Below, in pieces: positions 8,696 through 16,785 of a stretch of DNA of 46,819 nucleotides. Source of the stretch: Betaproteobacteria bacterium (GTDB lineage Bacteria; Pseudomonadota; Gammaproteobacteria; Burkholderiales; Burkholderiaceae_F); the NCBI GenBank assembly GCA_005882215.1, contig VBCK01000120.1, forward strand, positions 1-46,819. The letters run 5' to 3'. A program made the position numbers and the translations under genes. The notes beneath the pieces were generated by a model. That model ran no database searches, was not told the origin of the DNA, and saw only the letters and a program-made list of their open reading frames with translations. Each line of letters begins with the position of its first letter. The first letter of the stretch is position 1.

Positions 8696-8728
8696 CGGCG
8701 CCCCCCGCCAGGGAGAGCGCCGTTTTTT
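8696..8728 (+). terminator. Rho-independent terminator or attenuator after mshA
   Basis: A CGGCGC (8696-8701) and GCGCCG (8717-8722) stem with a 15-base loop is followed at once by six T residues. It lies between the major pilin and the minor pilin genes, seven bases before the mshC ATG. It would let mshA be made in excess while some readthrough supplies the minor pilins. Confidence 0.55.
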
Positions 8729-8734
8729 ACTTCC

Positions 8735-9235
8735 ATGAATCCGAGCCGCGTCCCCCTGCCCGCATCGTGCGCCGGATTCACGATGCTGGAACTCATTATC
8801 GTGATCCTGATCACCGGCATCCTGTCTTTCATGGCGATCGGGCGGCTGAATGACATCGGCGAAGTCAATGCGCACGGTTTCGCCGAGCAGATCGCCAGCA
8901 CGCTGCGCTTTGCGCAGGAAGCGGCCGTGGCCCAGCGCCGGCTGCTGTACGTCAATGTCAACGCAAGCACCGGTGTGGTCAATGCGTGCCTGGATTCCTC
9001 CAATGCGTGCGCGCAGCCGCTCGCGGCGCCCGGGGGCTTTTTGCCCGGGGGCGGCAGCCTGAGCGTGCAGGCGCCCGGGGGGGTCGCGCTGAGCACCAAT
9101 GCCGCGCAATTTTCATTCGATGGGCTGGGGCAGCCCTCGACCAGCACGCAGATCCAGATCCACGCAACCGCCTCCGATGGGCAGCAGTTCACGGTGACGG
9201 TCGAGCCGACCTCGGGCTATGTGCGCCGGTCCTGA
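8735..9235 (+). CDS. mshC: Minor pseudopilin MshC (GspH/FimT-like)
   Basis: Minor prepilin (166 residues) with cleavage site CAG/FTMLELIIVILITGILSFMAI, again with Glu5. The head follows the GspH/FimT pattern (IASTLRFAQEAAVAQRRLLYV), and two Cys lie in NACLDSSNACAQ. The frame opens earlier, but that extension crosses the terminator and has no pilin leader character, so ATG 8735 is chosen. Its place between the major pilin and mshD supports the MshC call. Confidence 0.8.
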   Translation: MNPSRVPLPASCAGFTMLELIIVILITGILSFMAIGRLNDIGEVNAHGFAEQIASTLRFAQEAAVAQRRLLYVNVNASTGVVNACLDSSNACAQPLAAPGGFLPGGGSLSVQAPGGVALSTNAAQFSFDGLGQPSTSTQIQIHATASDGQQFTVTVEPTSGYVRRS

Positions 9236-9239
9236 GCGC

Positions 9240-9737
9240 ATGCGGGCCCAGCGCGGCACCTCGCTGGTGGAGGTGATCATCTTCGTGGTGATCGTGTCGA
9301 TCGCGGTCGTCTCGGTCGTCAGCGCTCTATCGCTGGCCGTGCGCCAGTCGGGTGATCCCCTGCTCCAGCGGCAGACGCTGGCGATCGCCGAGTCGCTGAT
9401 CCAGGAGATCGACAGCCAGCCGTATGCACAGAAGGATCCGTACAACCCGACCGGACCGGACGACGCGATCGGCCCCGAGACGGGCGAAACCCGGGCCGGC
9501 TCGCCGCTGCCGTTCGACAACCCGAACGATTACTCCGGCTATTCGGAGACCGGCATCGTGGCGCCGGACGGCACCGCCGTCGCCGGCCTGGGCACCTACT
9601 CGGCCAGCGTAGTCGCCACCCAGCAATCGATGGGCAATGTGCCGACCAGCGACGGCCTGCTGGTGGTCGTGACGGCGACCGGACCGGACGGACAGCCGGT
9701 CACGCTGACCACCTTTCGAGCGCGGTACGCGCCATGA
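9240..9737 (+). CDS. mshD: Minor pseudopilin MshD
   Basis: Minor prepilin (165 residues) with leader MRAQRG followed by TSLVEVIIFVVIVSIAVVSVV. Position +1 is Thr rather than Phe, while Glu5 is kept. The head has QTLAIAESLIQEIDSQPYA, the pattern seen in GspI/PilV-like and MshD proteins. ATG 9240 follows the mshC stop by four bases. An earlier ATG at 9219 in the same frame would overlap mshC and lengthen the leader. Confidence 0.78.
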   Translation: MRAQRGTSLVEVIIFVVIVSIAVVSVVSALSLAVRQSGDPLLQRQTLAIAESLIQEIDSQPYAQKDPYNPTGPDDAIGPETGETRAGSPLPFDNPNDYSGYSETGIVAPDGTAVAGLGTYSASVVATQQSMGNVPTSDGLLVVVTATGPDGQPVTLTTFRARYAP

Positions 9738-10648
9738 GCGGGCGGCGGCTCAGCGGGCACGAGCAGCCGGGCTTGCCCTCCGGAGCGCGCAGCCCCGCCT
9801 TCGCGCTTCGCGCTTCGGCGGGCGGGGCGGAGGAGGGCTTTACGCTGCTCGAGCTGGTGATCGTGATCGCGATCCTGGGCATCCTGTCGGCCTCCGTCAG
9901 CGTGTTCATCGCCAACCCGGTGCGCGCCTATTTCGAAACGATCGACCGGGCCACGCTGACCGCCGCCGGCAACTCGGCGATCCGGCGGATCGTGCGCGAG
10001 GTACAGGGCGCCGTGCCCAATTCAGCTCGGATCACGGCCAGCGGCGGCACGACCTTCCTCGAGTTCGTTCCGATCGTCGACGCCGGCCGCTACCGCGCCG
10101 CAGCCAGCAACAACTATCCGACCCAGAACGATCCGCTCGTCGTCACCGACTCGACCGACAGTTCGTTCCAGGTGCTGGGGCCAACGGTCAACGTCCCGAC
10201 CGGCTCCCAGTTGGTGGTCCTGAACCTGGGATATGGCAATGCAAACCTGTACTCGGGAACCAATATCCGCACCGTGACCAGCATCGGCGCAGCGCTGCAG
10301 ACGATCACGTTCACGTCCACCACCGCGTGGCCCGGCGATTCGCCCGGCTACCGCTTCTACATCGTCAACGGGGCCGTGACCTATGCCTGTACGCCGAACG
10401 CGAGCGGAACCGGTACCCTGAAGCGCTACTCCGGCTACGCGATCCAGGCGTCTCAGCCGAGCGCGACGAGCAGCGCCCCGCTTTCGAGCGCAACCAGCAG
10501 CCTGGTGCTGGACGACGTCACCGGGTGCACGTTCACGCCGGGTCCGGCCTCGGTCGACCTGAACGCAGTCCAGATGGCGCTGCAGCTCACCCGCAGCGGC
10601 GAGACGGTGTCGCTGTATTCGCAGGTTCATGCACCGAACAACCCATGA
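9734..10648 (+). CDS. mshO: Minor pseudopilin MshO (PilW/GspJ-like) with repeat-lengthened leader
   Basis: Large minor prepilin of 304 residues with mature start G/FTLLELVIVIAILGILSASVS and Glu5. The head is Ser/Thr-rich, and two Cys (YACTPN and TGCTFTPG) may form a disulfide. Its ATG overlaps the mshD stop by four bases. The leader before the cleavage site is 35 residues, longer than usual. Residues about 15-31 are encoded by one truncated and one full copy of the palindromic repeat (9776-9822). A leader is removed by prepilin peptidase, so the insertion should be harmless. Confidence 0.8.
   Translation: MSGRRLSGHEQPGLPSGARSPAFALRASAGGAEEGFTLLELVIVIAILGILSASVSVFIANPVRAYFETIDRATLTAAGNSAIRRIVREVQGAVPNSARITASGGTTFLEFVPIVDAGRYRAAASNNYPTQNDPLVVTDSTDSSFQVLGPTVNVPTGSQLVVLNLGYGNANLYSGTNIRTVTSIGAALQTITFTSTTAWPGDSPGYRFYIVNGAVTYACTPNASGTGTLKRYSGYAIQASQPSATSSAPLSSATSSLVLDDVTGCTFTPGPASVDLNAVQMALQLTRSGETVSLYSQVHAPNNP
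9772..9822 (+). repeat. Palindromic element, truncated plus full copy, in mshO leader
   Basis: A half-element (CTTG linker at 9772-9775, then CCCTCC, GGA, GCGC, GCA at 9776-9791) is joined directly to a complete 29-base copy at 9794-9822. That copy has arms CCCGCC/GGCGGG and GCGC/GCGC. The full copy is read in phase 0 and gives PAFALRASAG. Confidence 0.8.
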
Positions 10649-11355
10649 GCAAGCCCCCTCACCCCCGGCCCCTATCCCGCTGGCGCAGGAGAGAGGAGCA
10701 GTACGTCCCCTCGGCCTCCGGACGAGTGGAGCCTTACCTTCCCCCTCCTTCTGAAAAAGGGGAGCCTTACCTGCCCTCTCCCTCTGGAAGAGTGGAGCCT
10801 TACCTTCCGTCTCCCTCTGAAAAAGGGGAGCCCTGCCTGCCCTCTGCCTCCGGAAGACGGTTCGTGGGCGAGGACGGCTTCGCGTTCATCGCAGCCCTGT
10901 TCCTGCTGGTCGTGCTGGGCGCCTTCGTCGGGTTCGTGATCACGATCTCGATGAACGCTCAGACCAGCGGCGCGCTGGCCGTGCAAGGCACACGCGCGTA
11001 CGAGGCGGCCCGCGCCGGCGTCGAATGGGCTACGTACCAGATCCTGGATCCGCGCCAGGCGATCAACGGCTCCGTCAATACGCCTCCAGCGTGCTTCGCC
11101 TCGCCGTCCACGCCAACGCTTCCGGGCGACCTCGGGCAATTTTCGCTCACCGTCGCCTGCACGCGCTACCCGGACAGCGGCGCCAGTCCCAACTACTACG
11201 AGGAAACGAGCCGCCGGGTGGCCGTCTACGACGTCACCGCCACCGCCACCCAGGGCACAGCCGGGGCGGCCGACTACGTCGAACGGCAGATCCAGGTACG
11301 CATCGAGCACTGCAAGGATCCGAACGCAGCCTCACCGGCCTATGTGTGCCAATGA
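10645..11355 (+). CDS. mshP: MshP-type pilin-like protein with a 78-residue leader
   Basis: Pilin-like protein of 236 residues. The membrane helix begins at GEDG/FAFIAALFLLVVLGAFVGFV and the head has the MshP/PilX pattern QTSGALAVQGTRAYEAARAGVEWATYQ. Unusually, Glu5 is absent, as in other MshP and GspK-type proteins. ATG 10645 overlaps the mshO stop by four bases. The region before the cleavage site is 78 residues, much longer than a normal leader. Residues 19-73 are five 11-residue repeats of the form PYLPSPSGRVE/PYLPSPSEKGE. A later internal start is possible but I see no good one. Confidence 0.75.
   Translation: MSKPPHPRPLSRWRRREEQYVPSASGRVEPYLPPPSEKGEPYLPSPSGRVEPYLPSPSEKGEPCLPSASGRRFVGEDGFAFIAALFLLVVLGAFVGFVITISMNAQTSGALAVQGTRAYEAARAGVEWATYQILDPRQAINGSVNTPPACFASPSTPTLPGDLGQFSLTVACTRYPDSGASPNYYEETSRRVAVYDVTATATQGTAGAADYVERQIQVRIEHCKDPNAASPAYVCQ
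10699..10863 (+). repeat. Five tandem 33-base units in mshP leader
   Basis: Five consecutive 33-base units start at 10699, 10732, 10765, 10798 and 10831. Units 2-4 share CTTACCT and CTCC..TCTG, with alternating GGAAGAGTGGAG and AAAAAGGGGAG ends. The DNA just upstream, from 10656, is CCTCACCCCCGGCCCCT, resembling the boundary of the hairpin repeat at 37767-37869. Each unit is in frame and adds 11 residues. Confidence 0.85.
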
Positions 11356-11374
11356 CCACTGCGGACGCGAGCTG

Positions 11375-13876
11375 ATGCAATCGCGTATCGCTCCGAGCGG
11401 CTCGTCCCGCCCCGGTGCCCACGTCTTGCGGACCATCGCGGGCCTGTGCATAGCGCTCTCGCTGCTCGCCGCCGTGGCGCCAGCGCTGGCGGCGGTCGCC
11501 TACGTCGGTTCGTCGGCATCCTCGCTTGACTCGTCCGGAACCTCTTCCGTCACGATGACCGCGCCATCCGGGCTTGTCTCGGGCGACGTCATGGTCGCAT
11601 GGGTCGCGCAGAACACGGGCGGGCTGCCCGCCGTGAGCGCGGCGCCGTCAGGCTGGACCCAGGTACTGGAGCAGGACGACGGCAGCTCGATCGGCACCGC
11701 GGTCTACTACCGGGTGGCGACGTCGTCGGACGTGGCTGGGACGACGAACTACACCTGGTCCTTCCAGCAGTCGGCCCGCTCCGGCGGCCTCATCGTGGCG
11801 TTCAGCGGGGTGTCCACCACGTCCCCCGTCGTTGCGAGCGCCTCGCAGGCGAACGGCGCGTCGGGGTCTTACACGGCGCCCTCGATCACGCCGGGGGTCG
11901 CGAACACGATGCTGCTCGCGCTGTTCGCGGCCGACTCCGGCAACGCGACTATGGCCACCCCCGCCGGAACGACCTCCGCCTTCGCGGGGTCCACGGGGGC
12001 CGGGCCCAACGGCATCGCGATCGGCGCGTTCTACGAGCCGCTGAGCGCGTCGACGGCGACGGGTCAGGTCCAATCAAGCGGCAACACCTCGGCCACGAAC
12101 GTCGGAGCCACCCTTGCCCTGCAGCCTGCCGCCGGGGGCGGTGGCGGCGGCTCCGCCGCCTCTGGGTTCAATGCGGTCGACGGCTATCTTTCCAGCTACC
12201 CGGCAAGCACCGCGGCTCAGAGGATCTACACCAAGCTGGCCGGCACCGGGTTCACGCTGAACGTGGCCGCACTGAACAGTGCGACCCCGACCCCCGGCCT
12301 GCTGTCGCCGGCCTACGTATCGGGCACCAACAAGGTGACGGTGGACCTGGTAGACGACAGCGACGGATCCTGCGCCGCCTCGTGCGCAGGGTCGACGTGC
12401 CAGGCCAAGGCGGCGCTCGCCACGCTGACGACGAGCTTCGTCAGCGGCGATTCCAGCTACAAGAAGGGGCTGTCGTTCACACTGGCCGATGCCTATCCGA
12501 ACGTGCGCGTCCGGGTCAAGGACGCCAGCAATTCGCCCACCGTATACGCCTGCTCGGTCGACCACTTTTCAGTGCGGCCGACCTCGCTCACCGTCACGTC
12601 CAGCGCGAACGCGGACCCGAGCGGCGCGAGCGCGACCGCTACGCCGGTCGTGAAGGCGGGTGCGACCTTCGCGCTGACCGCGACCGCGGTCGCCGGCTAC
12701 AGCGGAACGCCATCGGTCAATGGCAGCGCCGTTACCGTCAATCCGCTCAGTCCAGGCGTTGCCAGCGGCAGCTTCGGCGCAGCCAACGCATCCAATGGGG
12801 TCGCCACCGGCAACTTCACCTATTCGGAGGCCGGCTACTTCACCCTGAACACCGACGCTGTCTATGACCAGAGCTTCACGTCCGTCGATCAAGCGGGCGA
12901 TTGCACAGCGGACTATTCCAACACGCTGGTCAACGGAAAATATGGCTGCTACTTCGGCAACTCCGCTACAACCGCCTTCGGCCGATTCGTTCCGGACCAC
13001 TTCGCGATCACCGCCGGCTCGGTCACGCCCGCCTGCGGCAGCTTTACGTACTTCGACCAGGACGGCTTCGTCACGACCTTCACGTTGACCGCGCAGAACT
13101 CGTCCAACGCAACGACCCTCAACTACACCGGCTCGTTTGCCAGGCTCGGGCTGATCGCCTGGGCCGGGTACGTCTTCACGGGCGATACGGCCACGCCCTC
13201 GGCCAGCGCGACTGCGCCGACCGGCAGCTGGAGCAACGGCGTGGCCAGCATCAGTGCCGAGCACCAGGTGCTGGTGCGGCCGACGACGACGCCGGCGGCG
13301 CCTGTGAGCGTGACGGTGTCGGCGCGGCCGGTCGATCCGGACGGGGTCACGACGGCAGCGCCGACTGCGGTGATGTCGGCTGGCACGCCAATGCGCTTCG
13401 GCGTGCTCGCGGTGGGAAGCGCATACGGCTCCGACCTGCTGACGCTGCGGCTGCCCGTCACCGCGATGGTCTGGAACGGAACCGGGCTGGTGACCAACTC
13501 GGCCGATACGTGCACCGGAGCGGTGCTTGGCAACGCCAGCATCGCGCTGGGCAACCTGGTGCAGAAGCCGGGCACCAGCGGATCGTTTTCCACTTCGGTT
13601 CAGGCTTCCCCGACGCTCGCCTCCACGTGGTCGCAAGGCACCAGCTCGATCGCGCTGGCGGCGCCCGGCACCGCGGGCACCGCGCAGATCGCGCTGAATC
13701 TCGGGTCAGGCTCGGCGGACGCCTCCTGCATCGGCTGGAGCGTCGCCTCGACCGGATCGCACCTGCCCTGGCTGCGGGGCAACTGGTGCAGCTCCGGGTA
13801 TGCGAGCGATCCGTCTTCGCTGGCGAGCTTCGGGACCGGCGCCACGCCGTTCGTGTACTTCCGCGAAAACCACTGA
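11375..13876 (+). CDS. mshQ: MshQ-type large secreted pilus-locus protein, putative adhesin (DUF6701-like)
   Basis: Large exported protein (833 residues) ending the structural half of the locus. The signal peptide ends at AAVAPALA/AVAYVG. The N-terminal domain (about 40-245) is a beta-rich region with GDVMVAWVAQNTGG and APSGWTQVLEQ, of the kind found in surface proteins. A Gly-rich linker (about 250-256) follows. The C-terminal portion has the MshQ/DUF6701 pattern: YACSVDHFSVRPT, GYFTLNTDAVYDQSF, FGRFVPDHFAITAG and the ending LPWLRGNWCSSGYASDPSSLASFG. An earlier ATG at 11342 is in frame but overlaps mshP. I infer a pilus-associated adhesin; binding specificity cannot be read from sequence. 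Confidence 0.8.
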   Translation: MQSRIAPSGSSRPGAHVLRTIAGLCIALSLLAAVAPALAAVAYVGSSASSLDSSGTSSVTMTAPSGLVSGDVMVAWVAQNTGGLPAVSAAPSGWTQVLEQDDGSSIGTAVYYRVATSSDVAGTTNYTWSFQQSARSGGLIVAFSGVSTTSPVVASASQANGASGSYTAPSITPGVANTMLLALFAADSGNATMATPAGTTSAFAGSTGAGPNGIAIGAFYEPLSASTATGQVQSSGNTSATNVGATLALQPAAGGGGGGSAASGFNAVDGYLSSYPASTAAQRIYTKLAGTGFTLNVAALNSATPTPGLLSPAYVSGTNKVTVDLVDDSDGSCAASCAGSTCQAKAALATLTTSFVSGDSSYKKGLSFTLADAYPNVRVRVKDASNSPTVYACSVDHFSVRPTSLTVTSSANADPSGASATATPVVKAGATFALTATAVAGYSGTPSVNGSAVTVNPLSPGVASGSFGAANASNGVATGNFTYSEAGYFTLNTDAVYDQSFTSVDQAGDCTADYSNTLVNGKYGCYFGNSATTAFGRFVPDHFAITAGSVTPACGSFTYFDQDGFVTTFTLTAQNSSNATTLNYTGSFARLGLIAWAGYVFTGDTATPSASATAPTGSWSNGVASISAEHQVLVRPTTTPAAPVSVTVSARPVDPDGVTTAAPTAVMSAGTPMRFGVLAVGSAYGSDLLTLRLPVTAMVWNGTGLVTNSADTCTGAVLGNASIALGNLVQKPGTSGSFSTSVQASPTLASTWSQGTSSIALAAPGTAGTAQIALNLGSGSADASCIGWSVASTGSHLPWLRGNWCSSGYASDPSSLASFGTGATPFVYFRENH

Positions 13877-14065
13877 CCGCCGAGCCGCAGCCCGGACGGG
13901 GCCGCCGGCGGGCGTCCGAGGCCGTTCCTGAGGGCGTTTTCAGGGCCTTTGGGGGGTCTTTTTCCGTCATGGCGCGCCGCAATGCATGCCTAGGATGGGG
14001 CACCAAGGACCATCGGCGCGAACCACCGGCATCAAAAACGCGCCAACGCGATGCGGGGCTTGTGA
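13877..14065 (+). other. Gap between the structural and secretory halves of the MSHA locus
   Basis: 189 bases without a gene. It holds GC-rich inverted sequence near 13890-13920 and a TCTTTTTCCG stretch near 13958-13967. Either could belong to a weak terminator or to a promoter for mshI onward. I cannot assign either firmly. Confidence 0.3.
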
Positions 14066-15097
14066 ATGCTGCAAACGAACTGGCTGCGTGTGCTGCCCTG
14101 GCGTGCGCTCGGACGCGGTCGCCGCACGTCCGAACAGGTCGGCGTTTACCGGACTTCGACCGGCCTGATCGCTGCGCGCGTTCGACTCGACGGGGACGAC
14201 GGTTGCAGCGTCGAACAGCTTGAGACAGCCGACCTCAAGAACCAGCGCGACGAGGCCGCCGTCGGCCAACTGGCTCGCAGCGGCATCCTGAGCCGCGCAC
14301 CGGTGATCCTGGTGCTCGGCCCGGAGCACTACAACACCTTTCCGCTGCCCGCGCCATCGGTGCCGTCGGCCGAAATGCGCGATGCGCTGCGCTGGAAACT
14401 GCGCGATGTGCTGCCCTACGCGCCGGAGGACGCCGTGATCGAGTTCGTCCGCCTCGCGCACGCCACCGATTCAAACGCAGCCGAGAGCCTGCTCGCAGTG
14501 GCGGCGCAGCGCCGCCTGGTCGCCCAGGCGTCCGCACCCTTTCTGGCAGCCGGCGCAGACGTGCAGGCGGTCGACATTGCGGAAATGGCGCAACGCAACC
14601 TGCTGATCCGGCTGCCGGGAGCCGAAGAAGGTCGCGCACTGCTGGGACTGGACGAGTCGTCGGCGCTGCTGACGGTAGTTCATCAGGGTGCGCTGTGCCT
14701 TGCGCGCCGGATCCAGATTCCGCCCTCGCTGGGCACCGAGGACGAGGATCCGGAGCACGTCGCCACACGCATCGCCACCCAGGTGCAGCGCTCGCTCGAG
14801 GTCGTCGAGCGCCAATCGGGTCTGGCGCCGGTGCGCACCGTATGGATTGGCCCGCACCCCTATTGCGCCCTGATCGCCCGTTGCACAGCCGAGCAGACCG
14901 GCCTCGAATGCCTGCAGCTCGACTTGCAGCAGGAGTTGGGCTTCGCGGCAACCGTCGCTGAGCTGCCGCCGGAGCAAGCCTGTGGCGCACCGATCGCGAT
15001 CGGCGCTGCGCTGCGCAGCGAACACCCGGCGGCCGTCAATCGAACCGCCCGGGAAAGCTCCGCATTGTCCTGGCTGTCCAAGCTGAAAGCAGCTTGA
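14066..15097 (+). CDS. mshI: MSHA biogenesis protein MshI (PilM/GspL actin-fold relative)
   Basis: Probable cytoplasmic PilM-like scaffold component (343 residues) of the inner-membrane assembly complex. Features are MRDALRWKLRDVLPYAPEDAVIEFV, which matches the helix conserved in MshI/PilM proteins, VDIAEMAQRNLLIR, and LLGLDESSALLTVVHQGALCLARRI in the second half. No transmembrane helix or signal is seen. It starts the mshI-N half of the locus and is followed 16 bases later by the PilN-like gene, the usual PilM-PilN pairing. Confidence 0.8.
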   Translation: MLQTNWLRVLPWRALGRGRRTSEQVGVYRTSTGLIAARVRLDGDDGCSVEQLETADLKNQRDEAAVGQLARSGILSRAPVILVLGPEHYNTFPLPAPSVPSAEMRDALRWKLRDVLPYAPEDAVIEFVRLAHATDSNAAESLLAVAAQRRLVAQASAPFLAAGADVQAVDIAEMAQRNLLIRLPGAEEGRALLGLDESSALLTVVHQGALCLARRIQIPPSLGTEDEDPEHVATRIATQVQRSLEVVERQSGLAPVRTVWIGPHPYCALIARCTAEQTGLECLQLDLQQELGFAATVAELPPEQACGAPIAIGAALRSEHPAAVNRTARESSALSWLSKLKAA

Positions 15098-15113
15098 CGC
15101 GAACGGCGCACAA

Positions 15114-15776
15114 ATGGCCCAGGACAACATCAATCTGCTCGAGCGCAAGGTGCCGGCCGGCCTGGCCTCGCGTTGGGGTCGCCGCTTGATCCTCGTTGGC
15201 GGATCGGTCGCGGCGCTGGGTGCGCTCGGCTGGATGGTGCAGAGCCGTGATCTGCACAGGATCCAGCAGGAGTTGAGCCGCGTGCAGGCCCAGACCGAGC
15301 GCCTGCAGCGCACGATGGTCGAGGTTCCCAGCCCGGAGGTCGCACTGGCCGGCCGGCTGGCGGCCGAAGAGCGCGAGGTCCAGGCGCTGGAGGCGGTGGC
15401 GCACACGCTGTCGACCGGCGGCCTGGCGCATGCGGCCGGGTTCGTCGGTCCGCTGCAGGCTTTCGGGCGCGCCACGACCGAAGGGGTCTGGCTGACTGGA
15501 CTCACCCTGGATAACCGGCACGGTTCGATGGTCGTCGAAGGCCGCGCACTGGATGCTTCGCGCGTTCCGACGCTGCTGCAGACGTTCAAGGCCGAGCCGT
15601 ATTTCGACGGCACGACCTTTTCCGCGATCGAGCTGACGGCTGGAACGGCCACCAGCGCGCTGGCCGCCGAGCGCGCGCTGAAATTCCGGATATCGACGCC
15701 CGCCTTCGCGCCGGGCGCTTCGGCGGGCATGCCCGCCGAATCGGTGCCGGGCGCTTCGGCGGGGAGCCAGTCGTGA
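15114..15776 (+). CDS. PilN-like MSHA assembly protein with repeat-derived C-terminus
   Basis: Bitopic inner-membrane protein (220 residues). A short cytoplasmic start, MAQDNINLLERK, resembles the PilN motif (INLLPxR) that docks on PilM. One membrane span follows (LILVGGSVAALGALGWMV), then a coiled-coil region (QQELSRVQAQTERLQRTM) and a PilN-type ferredoxin-like domain with EGVWLTGLTLDNRHGSMVVEGRA. The last 26 residues, from about 195, come from one good and one diverged copy of the palindromic repeat (15699-15763). The stop overlaps the mshJ GTG. In some genomes this gene is labelled mshI2 or PilN. Confidence 0.78.
   Translation: MAQDNINLLERKVPAGLASRWGRRLILVGGSVAALGALGWMVQSRDLHRIQQELSRVQAQTERLQRTMVEVPSPEVALAGRLAAEEREVQALEAVAHTLSTGGLAHAAGFVGPLQAFGRATTEGVWLTGLTLDNRHGSMVVEGRALDASRVPTLLQTFKAEPYFDGTTFSAIELTAGTATSALAAERALKFRISTPAFAPGASAGMPAESVPGASAGSQS
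15699..15763 (+). repeat. Two palindromic elements at the end of the PilN-like gene
   Basis: The first copy (15699-15727) has arms CCCGCC/GGCGGG and GCGC/GCGC with centre CGG. The linker CATG completes GGG-CATG-CCC. The second copy (15735-15763) keeps the right half but has a diverged left arm. Both are read in phase 0 (PAFAPGASAG, then ESVPGASAG) and supply the C-terminal tail up to the stop. Confidence 0.82.
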
Positions 15777-16435
15777 TCAAAGCCGATCAGGTGAGCGAAT
15801 GGTGGGAGCGGCGCAAGCCGCGCGAGCAGCTGTTGGTGATCGCTGTAGCGGCACTGACGCTGCTGTTCGCCGCAGACGCGCTGCTGCTCAGGCCGCTGCG
15901 AATCCAGATAGCTGATTCCAGCAAGCGTCTGGCCGGCGCGCGCTCCGAGCTGGCCGCGCTGCAGCAACAAGTCGAGGAGCGCGATCGCGCCGGGAGCGAG
16001 CAGCTGCGGGCGCGCGAGGCCGACCTGAAGGCCAGGTTGGCGGCGGCCGAATCCGATGTCCGCCGTGCCCAGATCGACCTGGTCGCTCCGCAGAACATGG
16101 CGCGCCAGCTGGCAGCCATCCTGCAAAGGTTTCCGGAGCTGCGCGTGGTCGGGATGCAGTCGGAATCGCCGATGCCGTTCGAAGACCGCGCGGACGGGAG
16201 CGGCAAGGTGCCGGTCAACGCCGAGGCGCGCGCCTCGATGCTGTACGAGCACGGGCTGGAACTGACCGTCGAGGGCAGGTACCTGGATCTGAACGCCTAC
16301 CTGAAACAGCTCGAGCGCACCCCGTACAAGATCTATTGGCGCGACCTGGATCTGAAGGTCAATGCACAGGGCGTGCCCGTCACCAAGGTTCGCTTCTTCA
16401 CGCTCTCCAAGGGACCGAAATGGCTGACGCTGTGA
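15773..16435 (+). CDS. mshJ: MSHA biogenesis protein MshJ (PilO/GspM-like)
   Basis: Inner-membrane assembly protein (220 residues) with one N-terminal span (LLVIAVAALTLLFAADALLL). A long periplasmic coiled coil follows (SSKRLAGARSELAALQQQVEERDRAG), then a PilO-like domain with LYEHGLELTVEGRYLDLNAYLKQLERTPYKIYWRDL, the signature of MshJ. GTG at 15773 overlaps the preceding stop as GTGA. Together with MshI and the PilN-like protein it should form the alignment complex between platform and secretin. Confidence 0.83.
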   Translation: MIKADQVSEWWERRKPREQLLVIAVAALTLLFAADALLLRPLRIQIADSSKRLAGARSELAALQQQVEERDRAGSEQLRAREADLKARLAAAESDVRRAQIDLVAPQNMARQLAAILQRFPELRVVGMQSESPMPFEDRADGSGKVPVNAEARASMLYEHGLELTVEGRYLDLNAYLKQLERTPYKIYWRDLDLKVNAQGVPVTKVRFFTLSKGPKWLTL

Positions 16436-16785
16436 GCCGCGCCTTCACGATGCTGATGGCGACCGGCCTGAGCGCCACAGCGTCGGCGGCAGGCATAGTC
16501 GATCCGACGCAGCCGCCACCGGGCTACGGCATGTCGCAGCACGCCAGCGATCCGCAATCCCCGGATTCGATCTCCCCGCCCCAGCCGGTTCGGCTGCAAA
16601 TGATCGCGCGCGACGGATCGACGCGCCTGGCCGTCGTGAACGGCCATCGTGTCCGGCCCGGCGATGCGATCACGCTGGACGGCAAGAGCGTGAAAGTACT
16701 GGCGATCCACGACGATTCGGTTGAGCTGGATCGAGACGGACACCCTCAGATATTGGAACTCGTGCCGCATGTGAGACTGAAATGA
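16420..16785 (+). CDS. mshK: MSHA biogenesis protein MshK (PilP/GspC-like)
   Basis: Small exported protein (121 residues) with a signal-like start (AFTMLMATGLSATASA/AGIVDPTQPP). Its C-terminal domain is of the PilP/GspC homology-region type (LQMIARDGSTRLAVVNGHRVRPGDAI, GKSVKVLAIHDDSVELD). It should link the inner-membrane complex to the secretin. ATG 16420 is chosen because AAGGGA lies just before it, although it overlaps mshJ by 16 bases. An in-frame GTG at 16432 would give the GTGA overlap common in this locus. Confidence 0.75.
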   Translation: MADAVSRAFTMLMATGLSATASAAGIVDPTQPPPGYGMSQHASDPQSPDSISPPQPVRLQMIARDGSTRLAVVNGHRVRPGDAITLDGKSVKVLAIHDDSVELDRDGHPQILELVPHVRLK

